Positions 27,366-39,112 of a stretch of 64,000 nucleotides of DNA are shown here, in pieces (within the stretch, counting starts at the first letter, position 1; each line of letters begins with the position of its first letter). The translations under genes and the position numbers were made by a program. This DNA is from Trichomonas vaginalis G3 (taxonomy: Eukaryota > Parabasalia > Trichomonadida > Trichomonadidae): positions 3,729,962-3,793,961 of the forward strand of contig NC_067208.1 of the NCBI RefSeq assembly GCF_026262505.1, in the 5' to 3' direction. Below the pieces are notes generated by a model. The model worked only from the letters and a program-made list of their open reading frames with translations, was not told the DNA's origin and ran no database searches.

Positions 27366-27780
27366 ATGGACGTATTTGAGTATCTCTTCGAATTGAAGCA
27401 GAACAAAGTTTACAACACAAACAATACAAGTTCATTGACAGAGTAGTTCTTTAACAAACAATGGAAAATGTTATAGAATAGCAGTCTTGCTGAACCAAAA
27501 TATTTTCATAAAGCAAAGAAAGTTGGTATAACCGAGATGGTGAAGTTCTGAAGCAGACAAAATATAACAACAAAACTGACCGATATTTTTCTAAAGGTAA
27601 GTTTATAATACAATACTATGTCAAAACTGGCGTACTGTCAATATTTGACGGAGAGAAGTCAGTTCAAGAACAACTTACTGACCTGCTGCCAAAATCTGCT
27701 CGATGGAAGCTGTCGTTATACCAATCTGAGGAGCCCAGCAGGTTTCATCGAACGAATCTTCAAAAGAGCATCTTCCGTGA
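27366..27780 (+). pseudogene. 139-residue protein, copy B (broken)
   Basis: Counterpart of the whole C copy at 49952-50371. Several breaks. Confidence 0.55.
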
Positions 27781-29278
27781 AAAGTGCTATTGGTTTTGTA
27801 AACTTCTTTGCTTTCAATTCATTTGGACCGTCTCTGTCACCAGTATATTGTATTTGAACTGTACCAACAGTTGAAATACCACCCAGAAAGTCTTCTGAGT
27901 CAGCAAATGGAATGCCAAGCCAAAAGTTTGAACGGTCTCCATTTGTATATTGAGTGTTTTGAGCTCCTGTATGAGTCCATACTTTCACATATGCATAATA
28001 GAACTTTGCATTTCAGGGTTAATGGTTGTTGTGAAGTTGTTGTTAAAGTTCATAGCATCTAATGTCAAGTTGTATGACCTCATATCCTCAACTGTAGAAT
28101 ATTCTTCTCTTGGATAGTATTTGCCATCTATGTTTATATGATATTTAATACCGGGGTTGTAGAAACAAGAATAGTCATTTATAGTTCGTCTGAAAAGAAC
28201 AAACATAGTATCTGCATGTTTCATTGCAGTTGTTAAGGCAATATCTGTTCTTGCACCTGGGTCAGCACTTTGGTTTCCAACTTCACCTGCAAAGTCTTTG
28301 ACAGATATTTGGTGTATAGGGAACATAAGTGGAACTGCAATATATTTGGCAGCTAAAGCATTTGAAATATCTGGGTCCAACATATAGACTGCAAGTCTGC
28401 TTTCTATTCTCTTGCATTCAATTTTTCGCATGTGAACTTAACTGGGTCCCAAGCAGTTCCAGCAGCATTGAAGTAGTAGTTTACTTCAGTGTTGAGGTTT
28501 GAGAAACCAAAGTCTAAGTCAACTTTGTCTTTGCAAAAGTCGGCGAATGACGTTTGATTTGCTCCTTTACGTCTGTAGAGTGAATGGGTCTTGTTGGTGC
28601 AATGACTAAGTTATTTTTGCTTGGAGTAAGTTCGATAGAAATTTTTCCTGCCCAGTTTGGCAAGTATCTTAAAAACCTGAAGATGAGGAAAGATGACAAA
28701 GGAACTCTAAGTTTCAATTTTACTTTGGTTATTTGCTGCTGCAGTTTGTCCAGAAAGGTCAACATAAACTCCTGGAACGTTAGGGTCAAGTCTTCTTATT
28801 TTCTCAATAGTTGCATACTGGTCTGTTTGTTCTCTAGCTTGTGGTTGTACTGAGTTTCTCAAAGCGAACCATTCATAGTTTGCCCATGTTACTGTTTGAA
28901 CTAAGTCAGAGTTAGAATATATCTTATATCCCATGAAAACTTCTGGAGCATATTGGTATCCGACATAGAAAATTCCATTGCAAACCTTTCTTGTCAGACA
29001 ACTTGGCAGAAGGTTTTATTTCAATGTCTTGTTCCACGTATAAGAAAGAGTTGTCAATAGAAATTATATGAAACCTGTCGCAAGCAATATCTACTGTTGT
29101 TGAAGAACCTTCTCCAAACTCACCTACGTTTCCATAAGAAACAGCAGTTGTATATTCGTAAGTTCCAGGAACTATTTCTGACCTTCTAATGGCATTGTCG
29201 CATTCGTTATACCATTCGGAAACATTTCCATTCATAGCATCCAAAACTGTTTGGCGTTATATTCTGAGCGGCGTACAT
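27675..29278 (-). pseudogene. Major capsid protein (double jelly-roll) candidate, copy B (broken)
   Basis: ~535-codon gene, the expected length for Maverick major capsid proteins. Beta-rich throughout; segments such as VTWANYEWFALRNSVQ, RYLPNWAGKISIELTPS and KYHINIDGKYYPREEYSTVE fit a Maverick/virophage-type capsid. It lies beside the penton candidate and overlaps the 3' end of the 139-residue gene. About six breaks. Confidence 0.6.
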
Positions 29279-29309
29279 TTCATATGAGTAAAATATAGAA
29301 TAGTTGGAT

Positions 29310-30948
29310 TTATATGTCATAATAGAACCCACGTGGACCAAGCTTTACTTTCTTCCTGACTGAGTTTTTAACTCTTCTTTTTCCTTCATTGCCACTACTT
29401 TCACTAGATGAAGTTACTTCTTCACTACTTTCACTTTGTTCTACTCTTCTTCTTTGGTGTCGCTTTGGTAACTTGCCCTCTGCTTGAAGTTGTTGCATCT
29501 TTGCATTATGTTCATCTAGTATGTTGCAAATTTCCCATGTCCTTTTTGCCTTTTGGCTCTGGTCGCCCATCTCAGGTAACCTATATCCTAGAAAGAGTTT
29601 GTCATAGTTTGTATTTGAGTCTTTGCGTATTGTTTGCATGACTCTTCCTGAGTTTCCGGTTCAAGCTCTTCAAACAGTGCCTGTCCATATGGAATATGCT
29701 CGTTTCCAAATATATGTTTTTGTAGCCATTCTGGTTTTCTTTCCATGTTACCAATTATATCTTTTGTGAACGGGAAAGCTTTTACCCAACGTTTTCAGCT
29801 TGCGTCATTTATTTCTGTAGTTGGTTTTATTTTGTCCAAGGAACATGTTTTTCAATACTAACATTTCATTTGGTACTGTCCATTTGAGTTTACTTAAATA
29901 TTCATCCCTTCTCGGTTCATTGTCTGCAAAGTAAGTTTTTATGACATTTTGCAAACTTTCGTTTGCAAGGTCATGTAAACAATAGGTTCTCTTCCTTCTC
30001 TCTCCCTAACTTTCTTTCTAACTCTTCACCAAAATATACCATCTCTATGGTTCTGTGTAGTTCTTTGAGATAAATGTTCTAGAACGTCAGGTGTTATATT
30101 TCCATCAGCCATGTTCATTTCATACTGGTCCAAAATATCTGCATGTTTCATATCTTTCAATGGCATTAAAGCCGCGCTTAAAATACCAGCTATATCTGGT
30201 TCACCATTGACTTCCATTGCGTCTACAACTTCTTGGAATTGAGGTTGTAAGTTTATGAACCACCTATCCGGGTTAGCTTTATGACCCATCTCATTGTAGT
30301 TCCATCGTCTGCAGAAACAAAAGTAGGTTTGTTTCCATCTTGGTTAGGTTCTGAATGAACTTTAAACAATGTTTCATTTCTATATGTTTTCTTGAAATTT
30401 AACCTTTTATTTTCACCGAGTTCATCCGAAGATTGAACGTTAAATGCTCGTAAGTAAAAAGGGTTGTTGTATTTGTGTACATTTTTTTCAGTACTTCCAT
30501 TCTATGCTGAATATTTTCATCTGGTGTTGGAGTCTTTTGTATGTCGGCAAACATTTTTCGATATTCTTCTACTATGTCAGCCGAATTTTTTTAGACTCTT
30601 GGAAATATTCCATATTCTCCGCATACTCTTGTTGAGGGTCAAGATTTTTCGGCTGTTCCAAATCTTCATCTAGTTCTGTGAAGTTAGTTTCCAAAGGAGT
30701 GACTTGTTCGTTTCCTTCAGGCTCTTCTAGCTGTTGTTGCTGAACTATTTCTTCCATGTCTGGTTGTATCTGAACTTTCTTCCTGTGGAGTTTCTTGTAC
30801 CTCATCTGCTGGCATTTCATATATTCCGAGACCGTTTTCAACAATTCCCTATCTAAGTCATCCGCATCATAAGCCTTTTGTTCTTTCGTTCCGTCTCTAT
30901 TTTTTACGCGTTTCATGAAGAAGTTGAATTGTCATTTAGCTCTGACAT
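29310..30948 (-). pseudogene. Large right-end gene region 1, copy B (broken)
   Basis: About 540 codons, one gene or two. It begins near a charged MSELNDN segment, has an acidic Gln/Glu-rich part, a globular middle (DRWFINLQPQFQEVVDAMEV) and a basic Ser-rich end closing GPRGFYYDI. Function unknown; perhaps a virion internal protein. About six breaks. Confidence 0.5.
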
Positions 30949-32591
30949 CAAATATCTCGGAGTAAATTCATCATGTCATTTGGATGATATGCTATTAAAT
31001 CATATCCCTTAGCGAGCTTGTATTTTCCAGGTTTGAGATTATATCCGTTTGGTGCTGAGCCATAAAGCTAAATAGGTTCGGGTCAGTATTTCCATCCTTG
31101 AACTTTCTAATAGCTTCTTTATATCTGTCACTAAAGTCAACAGTATCTGGGTAAACCATCTTCTTTAAGCATTTTTAAGAATTCTTGGTTTCCTTGTTCT
31201 CTACTTCTTTTATGTCCTTGCTCTGTTTGTGGTTGTTGTTGTGCAGGGTTTTGAACTGTTGGTTGTTGTGCTGGTTGTGGAGGTGTTGTTGTGCTGGTTG
31301 TTGTGTTGGTTGTTTGTTTTTGGTGTTGTGTTGGTTTTTGGTGCATGCCTGTGTCTGTGTCCATGTGACGATGTAAATGTTTAGTAGTCCTGGTGCAGGT
31401 GCTTCTCTTGGAGGGTTTGGTGGTATATAAGTTCCACCAGCTGGCACATATGTTCCATCTGCAGCGTAATGTCCTACCTGACTTTTCGTTTTTAAGAAAG
31501 CATTTACTAGGTCTGTTTTGGTCTGTTGTAACTCTTTTTCTTGACTTTTCACAACAGTTGCTCTAACGGCGTCATAGGCACTTTGAACTGCCTGTCTCGT
31601 TGCTGCATCTGTTATTTTCGTCATATTTTGTGCTACTTCTTTTAACTCTTTGTCGAAACCTTCAGACTTCAGTTTCTTTCCAGATGAGAAGTCGTTCACT
31701 TGTTTCACCTTACTATGAAGAGCTTCGAAGGCGTTCTTAAAGTCAGCATTTGTTAAAGTTTCATTTGAACTGTCTTCATCCGCTTGTATTTTTGTCCTTA
31801 TTGACCCTATGAGTTGGGCTGCTTTAGCGTTGGCTTGGGCATCTAACCAGTCATTGTTAGCTTTTATATATTCTGCGCTTTCATTGCCTTTGCATGGCTG
31901 CGTCGTTATTTTTACTTTCTGTGCTAAGTTTTCATACTGTACGGTTTGTTTGCAACTGTAAAAGTTTTTCTGCCTTTACATTTGCTTCAACTTCTTTTTT
32001 ATACTCATCGCTATCCATATATGTCTTCAGGGCTTTTTGTTTTATCTCTTCATCTTTCAGTACTTTATATCGAGTAGTATGGTTTTTCAAATTTACAACA
32101 TCTTGTTCCATTTTTGCTACTTCTGCTGCTTTTTTCTGACACTTTTTTCGCATATTCCTCTGTACTTAGTTCTTTCAGTTGTTCTTCTTTCTTCTTTTTC
32201 TCTACGTTTAACTCATTGAGTTTCTTTGTGTGTCTGTCATATTCTAGTTTCTTTTCGTTTTCACTTATTTGCTTCTGTATGTCTATGTTTGACTTTTTGA
32301 CATCTGTTATTTGATTTTGAGTGAACTCAAATTCATTTGACTTTGAGGGTTATAGGCTGTTCCGTCTGCAGCTCCACCATAGCCTGCCATTTTCGCTAAA
32401 AGTGCCGCTCTTAAACCTCCACTCTGTGCACCAATGACTCGGTTTAAAAGCATAGGATTGCTTGACATTTGTTGCAACATAGTGGGGTCATTCAGCATTT
32501 GTTGTTGCAACTGTTGTTGTGGTGTTAGTCTTACTATTGGATGTTTCAATGCTCTCTTCCTCTTACGTATATTCTTACGTAGTAGTGGCAT
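30948..32591 (-). pseudogene. Large right-end gene region 2, coiled coil and Gln-rich, copy B (broken)
   Basis: Starts MPLLRKNIRKRKRALKHP (very basic), then a Gln-rich part, a long coiled-coil stretch, a Gln/Pro/Thr-rich linker and a compact end. It overlaps the next gene by one base (TGATG). Layout suggests a scaffold or core protein (inference). About six breaks. Confidence 0.5.
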
Positions 32592-32622
32592 TTTAAGTGA
32601 AGTTAAAAAGCGGTTTTATACT

Positions 32623-32687
32623 AAACATCTTCGGGGCTAGAGGGCGCAACGCGCCTGGAAGCCCCAATGCCTTTTTTTTTTTTTTTT
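32623..32687 (-). repeat. Right terminal repeat of element B
   Basis: Hairpin 32633-32665 with the same outer stem as the left end but inner stem GGCGC/GCGCC instead of GGCAC/GTGCC, then CAATGCC and 16 T (32672-32687). Confidence 0.85.
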
Positions 32688-32829
32688 ATTTAAATTAAGC
32701 TACCTTAAACATACTTATATTGAATATTAAAACTCTCTCAAATGTTAAATACAAAATTATTTAAATTATTATGATGAAAACTTTCACAATTTTCCACTTT
32801 AGTATGTGTGCTTGACTAGGAACATCAAT

Positions 32830-32832
<3 letters not shown>
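32688..32832. other. 145-bp host spacer between elements B and C
   Basis: Starts with ATTTAA (32688-32693), the possible right target duplication of B. Otherwise AT-rich, with no feature seen. Confidence 0.6.
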
Positions 32833-32888
<56 letters not shown>

Positions 32889-32935
32889 TAGTGGGGCTTC
32901 CAGGCACTTCGTGCCCTCTAGCCCCGAAGATGTTT
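32833..32935 (+). repeat. Left terminal repeat of element C with long A tract
   Basis: 54 A, GGTAGT, hairpin 32893-32925 (inner stem GGCAC/GTGCC), then GAAGATGTTT. Confidence 0.85.
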
Positions 32936-33110
32936 AGAATATGAGAAGGTCCTATAAACGGAAGAAAGTGTCATATAAACATCTGTCATTTTACTCAGAA
33001 TTTTCATGAAATTTACACCAAAAATATTTTTAGGGTAGAAGGTATATCTAACCTCTTTTCTAACCTCTTTTCTACCCTCTTGAATTTTCATGATTTCTTC
33101 ATACATGTTT
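32936..33110. repeat. Scrambled insert between the terminal repeat and methyltransferase of C
   Basis: Not present in A, B or E. It joins a ~38-bp piece matching the methyltransferase 3' end (32937-32975) to a copy of the GGGTAG/CTACCC repeat (33019-33090) normally found around the 304-residue gene of this element. Confidence 0.7.
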
Positions 33111-33162
33111 TGTCACTTTTCTGTCACTTTTCAGGTAAAAACATTTTTATTATATATATAAA

Positions 33163-33978
33163 ATGAATTTTACAAAACCACCGTTACCCTTCTTTGGAAA
33201 TAAGAGTAGATGTAAAGATATTTATTGAGAGAACTTAGAACTACCGAATGGTCTAACATTTGTAGACTTGTTCGGTGGAAGTTTCTATATATCTCATTTG
33301 TGCCATACCGTATTTCCTGACTCAAAGATTATATGCAATGACTTCGACAACTATATGGACCGTCTCAAACATATACCAGACACAAACAAAATATTGAGTG
33401 AGTTGAAAGAAAAGATACCTATAGGTAAGATGGAACGTATACCATTAGATAAGAAAATACTGTCAGAGAGGTTTTGAAAAAAAGCAGAGTATATTGACTG
33501 GGATAGTATATCTTCTAGACTATTGTATAGTGGTTCTATAAGAGTTCATGACATTGAAACACTTATGTCAAAAGTTTTATATCTTAACTATACAAAGGTT
33601 TTCAAAGAGAACATAGAAAAATATACTGAGGGTATAGAGTTTTGTGAGATGTCGTTGGACAGAGTTGTATTGAAAAATATAAAGACAAGGAAAATGTTTT
33701 CTTTATAGTGGACCCGCCGTTCTATAACACATGGGATTTTCAATACCAAGTAGACTGGACTTTGAGAACTCTTTAGAAACTTTAGACGTTATACATAACC
33801 ATCCATGCTTTTACTTTACATCCGATAAAAGTGGTTTGGAAAGTGTCATGAGATGGTTAGAGGACATACATGACTATGAGTTTAGATACGATAAGATAGA
33901 ATATGAGAGAGGTCCTATAAACCGGAAAAAGTGTCACAACAAAGAAATTTTATTGTAAGTAAATGTGGTTTGAAATAG
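33163..33978 (+). pseudogene. D12 methyltransferase, copy C (broken)
   Basis: Recognisable over its full length; about six breaks. Confidence 0.8.
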
Positions 33979-34092
33979 GACTACTTGTTTTAGGTTTTTC
34001 CATTGTGTCATTTACTTATTTGACGTGGCAGAAGATATAGAGAATATGAAGATGAACCAATGCCTGCAAATGTTCAGCATATGTACTCGTAA
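33963..34092 (+). pseudogene. 43-residue membrane protein, copy C (broken)
   Basis: Same place as in B; about two breaks. Confidence 0.5.
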
Positions 34093-34116
34093 GAGATATT
34101 TTTATCTAATATTAAA

Positions 34117-34475
34117 ATGGACGCACAGAACTTAGCGAATGCACAGCAACCTGGACAACCAAACCGAGAATATTCCAATGAAGTTAGAATACAAACTGCA
34201 ATGGCAAACTATGGTCAAGTGCCAACAGATGTACAAATGCAAACTGCCATGTCAAATGACGCTGCGTTAGGTTTGCCACCATGGTATGCAAATATGAGAT
34301 GGAAAGAGTTTTATACAAACCCTGAAGTGGGATATAAACAACTCTATGCAGATGACGCGAACACAGGAGTTGACCCAGAATATGTTTTCTACCAGAGGAG
34401 AAACAGAATGTATGAGCTCCAGTTAAAGAATGCTATGGAATCAACAGGAAACGTAAGAGACTAGGCGGACATTAG
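34117..34475 (+). pseudogene. 120-residue protein, copy C (broken)
   Basis: Middle is intact and identical to B; about three breaks overall. Confidence 0.6.
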
Positions 34476-34492
34476 ATTTTACATATAGTAAA

Positions 34493-34734
34493 ATGGGTTT
34501 CTTCAGTAGTATTGGAAACTTCTTCAGAAGAGTTGGAGAGGTATATGGAATGGAATAAAAACCGTAGGAAGAGGAATTTGGAACGGAGTCAAAAATATTG
34601 GTAAAAGAGTAGGTCAGTTCGTTGGTATTATACCTAAAGACCCTGAACCAGAAGAACAAGCTCCTGTTATACAACAGCCTGAACCTGCACCACAGTCTAG
34701 TTGGCAACCAAATCCAACACCTCAACCGTATTAA
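34493..34734 (+). pseudogene. 80-residue amphipathic protein, copy C (broken)
   Basis: Second half identical to the other copies; about two or three breaks. Confidence 0.6.
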
Positions 34735-34736
34735 AA

Positions 34737-35569
34737 ATCATATTTTTACGTTCGATAGTAGTTGTATATGAAACTAAGTTCTAAGTAAAGCGTGGTATAA
34801 TGGAATTATTCTCTTTCTTCCATCTGTAGTAAACCATACTTGAAAGTCTGAAATATTCCACTTGGTGGTTCATCTATGTAGGTTTTTCGTAAAAGTCATT
34901 TGCCAAGCATAAAAAAGAGTTTTGTGCACCAGAAAATGAAGCATGAACTATAATAGCATCTGAGTCGAAAACATTTTCATATGTTCCATTAGGGTTTTCG
35001 ACTTAAAATTCGGGTGTACTGGATATGCTTGCAGGCTGATTTAACATCCTCAAAATCTATACCATGCCAAGTTGTTATATTTTGTAGAAATATAAACGTC
35101 TTCTCCAAGGTCTTCTATTCTATTGATTTTAACAGTTGCATTTTTCCTGTCATATATAATATCGAGATGGTACTCTCCTTCGTCAATGTTGTACTGTTTT
35201 GATATTCGAGATAGATATCGTTTATTTTTTCTTGAAAAGCTTGAAGAGTTGTTTCTAAGTTTACAAGCAAATTCACTTGTAAAGTTTTCCCTGTTCAAAT
35301 TTCTCATACGTACGTTTCTCTTTGTTATAGTATCGAATTTCAAAAGCGACCGTAAATGGAAACCATGTATGGCTTCTGAAATGAATTCATTCTACGAAAG
35401 CCAACAGCTTTTGTGACGGATGGGTCTCTTAGCATCTCAATGGGTAGTCAAAACGATAGCCTTCATGCTTTACGGTCTCTGTCTCAAACTTTTTGACCGA
35501 CATTAGTAAAAAGTTCATCTAATGGTTTAGTTGTAGCACTCTTGAATTTTCTTTTTCTATTGAAAGCAT
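34737..35569 (-). pseudogene. 282-residue protein, copy C (broken)
   Basis: Full-length match to 5050-5898 with eight or more breaks. Confidence 0.65.
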
Positions 35570-35587
35570 ATTTTATCTAGAATAAAA

Positions 35588-36920
35588 ATGTCGAAAGAAA
35601 CAGCGTCTATGAGAGGAAATACAACACAACCGACAACTCATTTTGCAAGCTCTAAATAAGAACACAACAAACTTTTCAAACTATTCTAAGATATCTGAGT
35701 CATTGAAAGAAGGAAACTTAAAACTGACATTAAACCATTGACAGACGAGTTTCTGTTTCAAGACAGTAAGAACCATACTGTTTGTATAAATCCAACAAAA
35801 AGAACTTTAAACGAGAAACCTATAGATGAACTTCTTTTGAAAGCAGATTAACAACAAAGCTGACAAAGAGTATGTCATTGAAAAAGTTCAAGAAGAACAT
35901 GACAGAGCAGATGCAACATATGCAACAAAAGCAGATGTTAACAACAAAGCTGACAAAGAGTATGTCATTGAAAAAGTTCAAGAAGAACATGACAGAGCAG
36001 ATGCAACATATGCAACAAAAGAACATACTCATCCTGAACTAGCAGACAAAACATATGTTGACAATAAAATGTCAAGTGAAGTGACAAGAGCTGAAAACGA
36101 ATATTCTAAAAAGACTCATACACATACCATTGCAAATATTACAAACTTACAAGAAACCTTAAACAGGAAAAGTGACGTTGGACATACACATACCATTGCA
36201 AATATTACAAACTTACAAGAAACCTTAAACAGGAAAAGTGACGTTGGACATACACATACCATTGCAAATATTACAAACTTACAAGAAACCTTAAACAGGA
36301 AAAGTGACGTTGGACATACACATACAAGTTTTACAACTTTTACAGCAGATGATATTACACTAAACACAACCTTGCCAAGTAAAGCTCCAACAATACCACC
36401 GGCAACAAGTCTTGTAGATACTTTGATATCTAATGACAATAGTATTATACATCTAAGACAGGAACTCAATGTGCTTAAACAAATTTTGCCGAATCTTATT
36501 TACCCGGTTGGCTCTATTTATACGTCAATGAACTCTACCAGACCAGAAGTAGTACTTGGTTTTGGAACTTGGACTCAAATAGTCGACAGGTTTTTGTATT
36601 GTGCAAACTCTTCAAAGGAAACAGGTGGAAGTAAAACGATTTCAGGTGCAAATTTACCTGCGCACAGTCACTACGTAAATTTAAGTACATCTGAAGCAGG
36701 TTTGCATAGTCATAGATTTTGGGATTGGTCAGGAATGACAAAAGGTAAAGGATATGATGTTAAAGACAACGTTAAGTTTGCTATAAATTGTTACTGGAAT
36801 AACACTGAGGTAGGAGGAAGCCATACACATCGCGTTTCAGGGTATACGCAAACAACGGGACAAAGTAAAGACTACATGCCACCTTACATGACAGTTTACG
36901 CATGGTATAGAATTGCTTAG
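35588..36920 (+). pseudogene. Fibre with collar tip, copy C (broken)
   Basis: The second half is open and carries three successive 66-bp units encoding HTIANITNLQETLNRKSDVG (36121-36320), where B has one, plus a duplicated KADKEYVIEKVQEEHDRAD unit at 35850-36020. The tip ends MPPYMTVYAWYRIA. A few breaks in the first part. Confidence 0.75.
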
Positions 36921-37876
36921 TCGTCATTTTCAACTTCTTTAGCATATTCGTCAGGAGTTGTCTTATATTTGTTAGGAACTGTCTTTGAAAGTATACCACC
37001 TTGAACCTTAACAAGTTTGAAACGAGGTCTGACAATAGTAGTTTTATCTTCTGCTTGCAGTGTGTACATTTTGCCATGTTTGCCTAAAACTTCATAATAT
37101 TCTCTTGTATACTTTCTTCTATTTTTACGAACACGAATGTGAGTACCTGTCGAGTTCCCATTGTTGTCATAGTCAATAGTATTTTCATATGGGTCGCGTT
37201 TAGGTATTTCTATTTTTACTTTGTCACCTTTCTTAAGTTTGAAGCCTGGCATTCTTTCTTGTTTGTCTCTTTTGACTAAACTATTAAATATATAGTCTTT
37301 CTCTAAGTCGGGGTTGTTTTTCATTTCTTCGGGGGAGTGGTTTCCCAAACCTTTTTGTTTACGGCTATTGTAAATATTTAAAACTTGTCTCATCTTTGCC
37401 ATGGAGAAGTGTCTATACTTGTCGTCATATGACATTTCATCTACCTCACCACCTTGTGGTTGATTTAAGTCTCTTAAGATTTTTATACAACTGTCAATGA
37501 CACCAAGAGCAGAATGGTTTTGGTCGACAATGAAATATTGGTTTACATTTTTTGAACGCAGATAGTTTTTAATATCGTCTGATTTGAAAGAACTTTCACA
37601 GTCAGATGTCAGTTTTGTTGGATGGTATTTGTCAACGAATATTGTCAAAGCAGTTTTCACATCTAAAATATTTTTGGATTGTAATGGTATGGCTTCACAG
37701 TATCTTGTGTTTTGACCGACAAATATTAGCCAGTATGGTGGTCCATCTTCTCTATACCTCGGAATGTTTTCCAAGATATCCATAAACCAAGCATTTGGTG
37801 TTGAACTAAAGATTTTTATCATGAGTGCTTTTTTTGTTGCCTTAGAAACATAGGGGTCCTTGTTTGGATTCGTCAT
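36917..37876 (-). CDS. Maverick/Polinton integrase (DDE/D, rve type)
   Basis: 319 residues, whole. The RNase H-like core spans residues ~28-150: Asp33 (AWFMDILENI), Asp92 (PTKLTSDCESSF) and Asp128 in NHSALGVIDSCIK, with 35 residues between the last two, the spacing of retroviral-type integrases. Residues ~215-300 form a beta-rich, basic SH3/chromo-like tail (KKGDKVKIEIPKRDPYENT; NRRKYTREYYEVLGKHGKMY) that would bind DNA. It would join element ends to host DNA, giving the short target duplication. Divergent from the 133-residue gene (16-bp spacer) and convergent with the fibre gene (overlapping stops). Confidence 0.85.
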   Translation of the reverse strand: MTNPNKDPYVSKATKKALMIKIFSSTPNAWFMDILENIPRYREDGPPYWLIFVGQNTRYCEAIPLQSKNILDVKTALTIFVDKYHPTKLTSDCESSFKSDDIKNYLRSKNVNQYFIVDQNHSALGVIDSCIKILRDLNQPQGGEVDEMSYDDKYRHFSMAKMRQVLNIYNSRKQKGLGNHSPEEMKNNPDLEKDYIFNSLVKRDKQERMPGFKLKKGDKVKIEIPKRDPYENTIDYDNNGNSTGTHIRVRKNRRKYTREYYEVLGKHGKMYTLQAEDKTTIVRPRFKLVKVQGGILSKTVPNKYKTTPDEYAKEVENDD

Positions 37877-37892
37877 TTTTACCCCATAAGAA

Positions 37893-38293
37893 ATGGGTTT
37901 ATTTGGCGCATTAGCAGGAGTTGCATCCAGATTTTTGCCCGCAGTTGGAACAATAGCCAGAGGTGTATTTGGAGTTGGAAGGAAGATTTTGAGTACATTA
38001 GGTATACTTAAAGAGAAAGCACAACCTATTATACAAACTGTACAGAAAGGTTGGGAGGTAGCACGAGATGCAGCAAATCTTATTCCAAATCCTGAAACAA
38101 GAGGAAAAGTTCAAGGATGGATGGACAATGTAGGAAGAGAAGCAGGAAACTACTATAACAAAGCAAATGACTACTATAACCAAGCAGGACACTACATGGA
38201 CCAAGGTGAAAGATTCTTTAACAGAGGATATAACCATGCACAACAGTGGTAAACAATAACCAACCGCAACCACCTCAAACTTGGGGAATGTAA
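37893..38293 (+). pseudogene. 133-residue fusion-peptide-like protein, copy C (nearly whole, broken near its end)
   Basis: The first 119 codons are open and match 55188-55589; about one break. Confidence 0.65.
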
Positions 38294-38311
38294 AGTTTTT
38301 ACTGAGATGAA

Positions 38312-38462
38312 ATGAACAATACAGCATTGAGACAAATGGGTTCAAGATGGATTTGTCGACTTCCAGCAGTTACACAACGTGTTTGTCAAGTTCTTCCTAT
38401 ACTCAGGAAGTTTTAGACCGACTTAAAAACAACAACAACCAGTTGAAAACAAACCAAACTAA
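38312..38462 (+). pseudogene. 50-residue basic protein, copy C (broken)
   Basis: Position and start conserved; about two breaks. Confidence 0.45.
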
Positions 38463-38481
38463 AATTTTTTACTGAGATGAA

Positions 38482-39066
38482 ATGACCGAAGAAGTTGAAA
38501 CGGTAGATTTGACACCACAAACAAAAAGTTCAGAACCATTGTCAAAACCTGTCAAAGAACTTACAGATGAAGAGAAAAATTCAATAATAGAAAGTGCCAG
38601 GTCTGGAAATACAAACCCTAACTACAAAGTCACTTTTCATAGAAATGGAACGGCTAGTATCTCAAAAAAGAAACAGACTCTCACAAATAAAATATTGAAG
38701 TCTGAAGGAGTTAAAGAGACAACAGATGGAAAAGTTTACTTCACCGATCAACAGTTCATTATAGAACATCTCATTGACTTAGAGTCGAAATATTCTAAAC
38801 TTTACAACAAACACAAAAAGTTGAAAGGAAAACAAAAACAGATGGCATATGATATTTATGAAGAGGTTGACGACACAACCATACCTGCAAGTGAGGTAAA
38901 GTCAGGTGAACCGAAAAGTGACGAAAAACCAATAGAAGAAGGGAAGCCAATAGAAGAAGATAAACCAAAACCAAAGTTTAGTTTCAATACTAAACCAAGT
39001 CAACCTTCATTAGCTGGTATGGGTTGGCGTCAAAGGCTTTTGGTAGCCGGTGGTTATGTAAAGTAA
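38482..39066 (+). CDS. 194-residue acidic protein, copy C
   Basis: Whole; the linker region differs (EEGKPIEEDKPKPKF) from the other copies. Confidence 0.75.
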   Translation: MTEEVETVDLTPQTKSSEPLSKPVKELTDEEKNSIIESARSGNTNPNYKVTFHRNGTASISKKKQTLTNKILKSEGVKETTDGKVYFTDQQFIIEHLIDLESKYSKLYNKHKKLKGKQKQMAYDIYEEVDDTTIPASEVKSGEPKSDEKPIEEGKPIEEDKPKPKFSFNTKPSQPSLAGMGWRQRLLVAGGYVK

Positions 39067-39112
39067 AGGAAAAACATTTTTTCAAAAAAATATTTTTTTT
39101 ATTTTATTTGAA

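Larger units (their letters stand above)
9039..32687 (+). mobile_element. Element B: Maverick/Polinton-type element, helicase version, both ends present
   Basis: 23,649 bp between inverted terminal repeats of ~62-65 bp, flanked by ATTTAA. Order: left module (methyltransferase to 194-residue protein), accessory block with heavy repeats (15.1-22.8 kb), then ATPase, SSB-like, SF3 helicase, penton candidate, capsid and three right-end gene regions, mostly on the minus strand. Integrase, capsid and packaging ATPase place it with Mavericks/Polintons and Polinton-like viruses. No polymerase B and no Ulp1-type protease were found. Left and accessory genes are mostly whole; the structural half is broken. 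About 25-30 breaks overall; recent. Confidence 0.9.

Noticed and set aside
31137-31400. Separate Gln/Thr-rich protein gene
   Set aside because: It appears to be the low-complexity linker of the larger right-end gene region, read in several frames.
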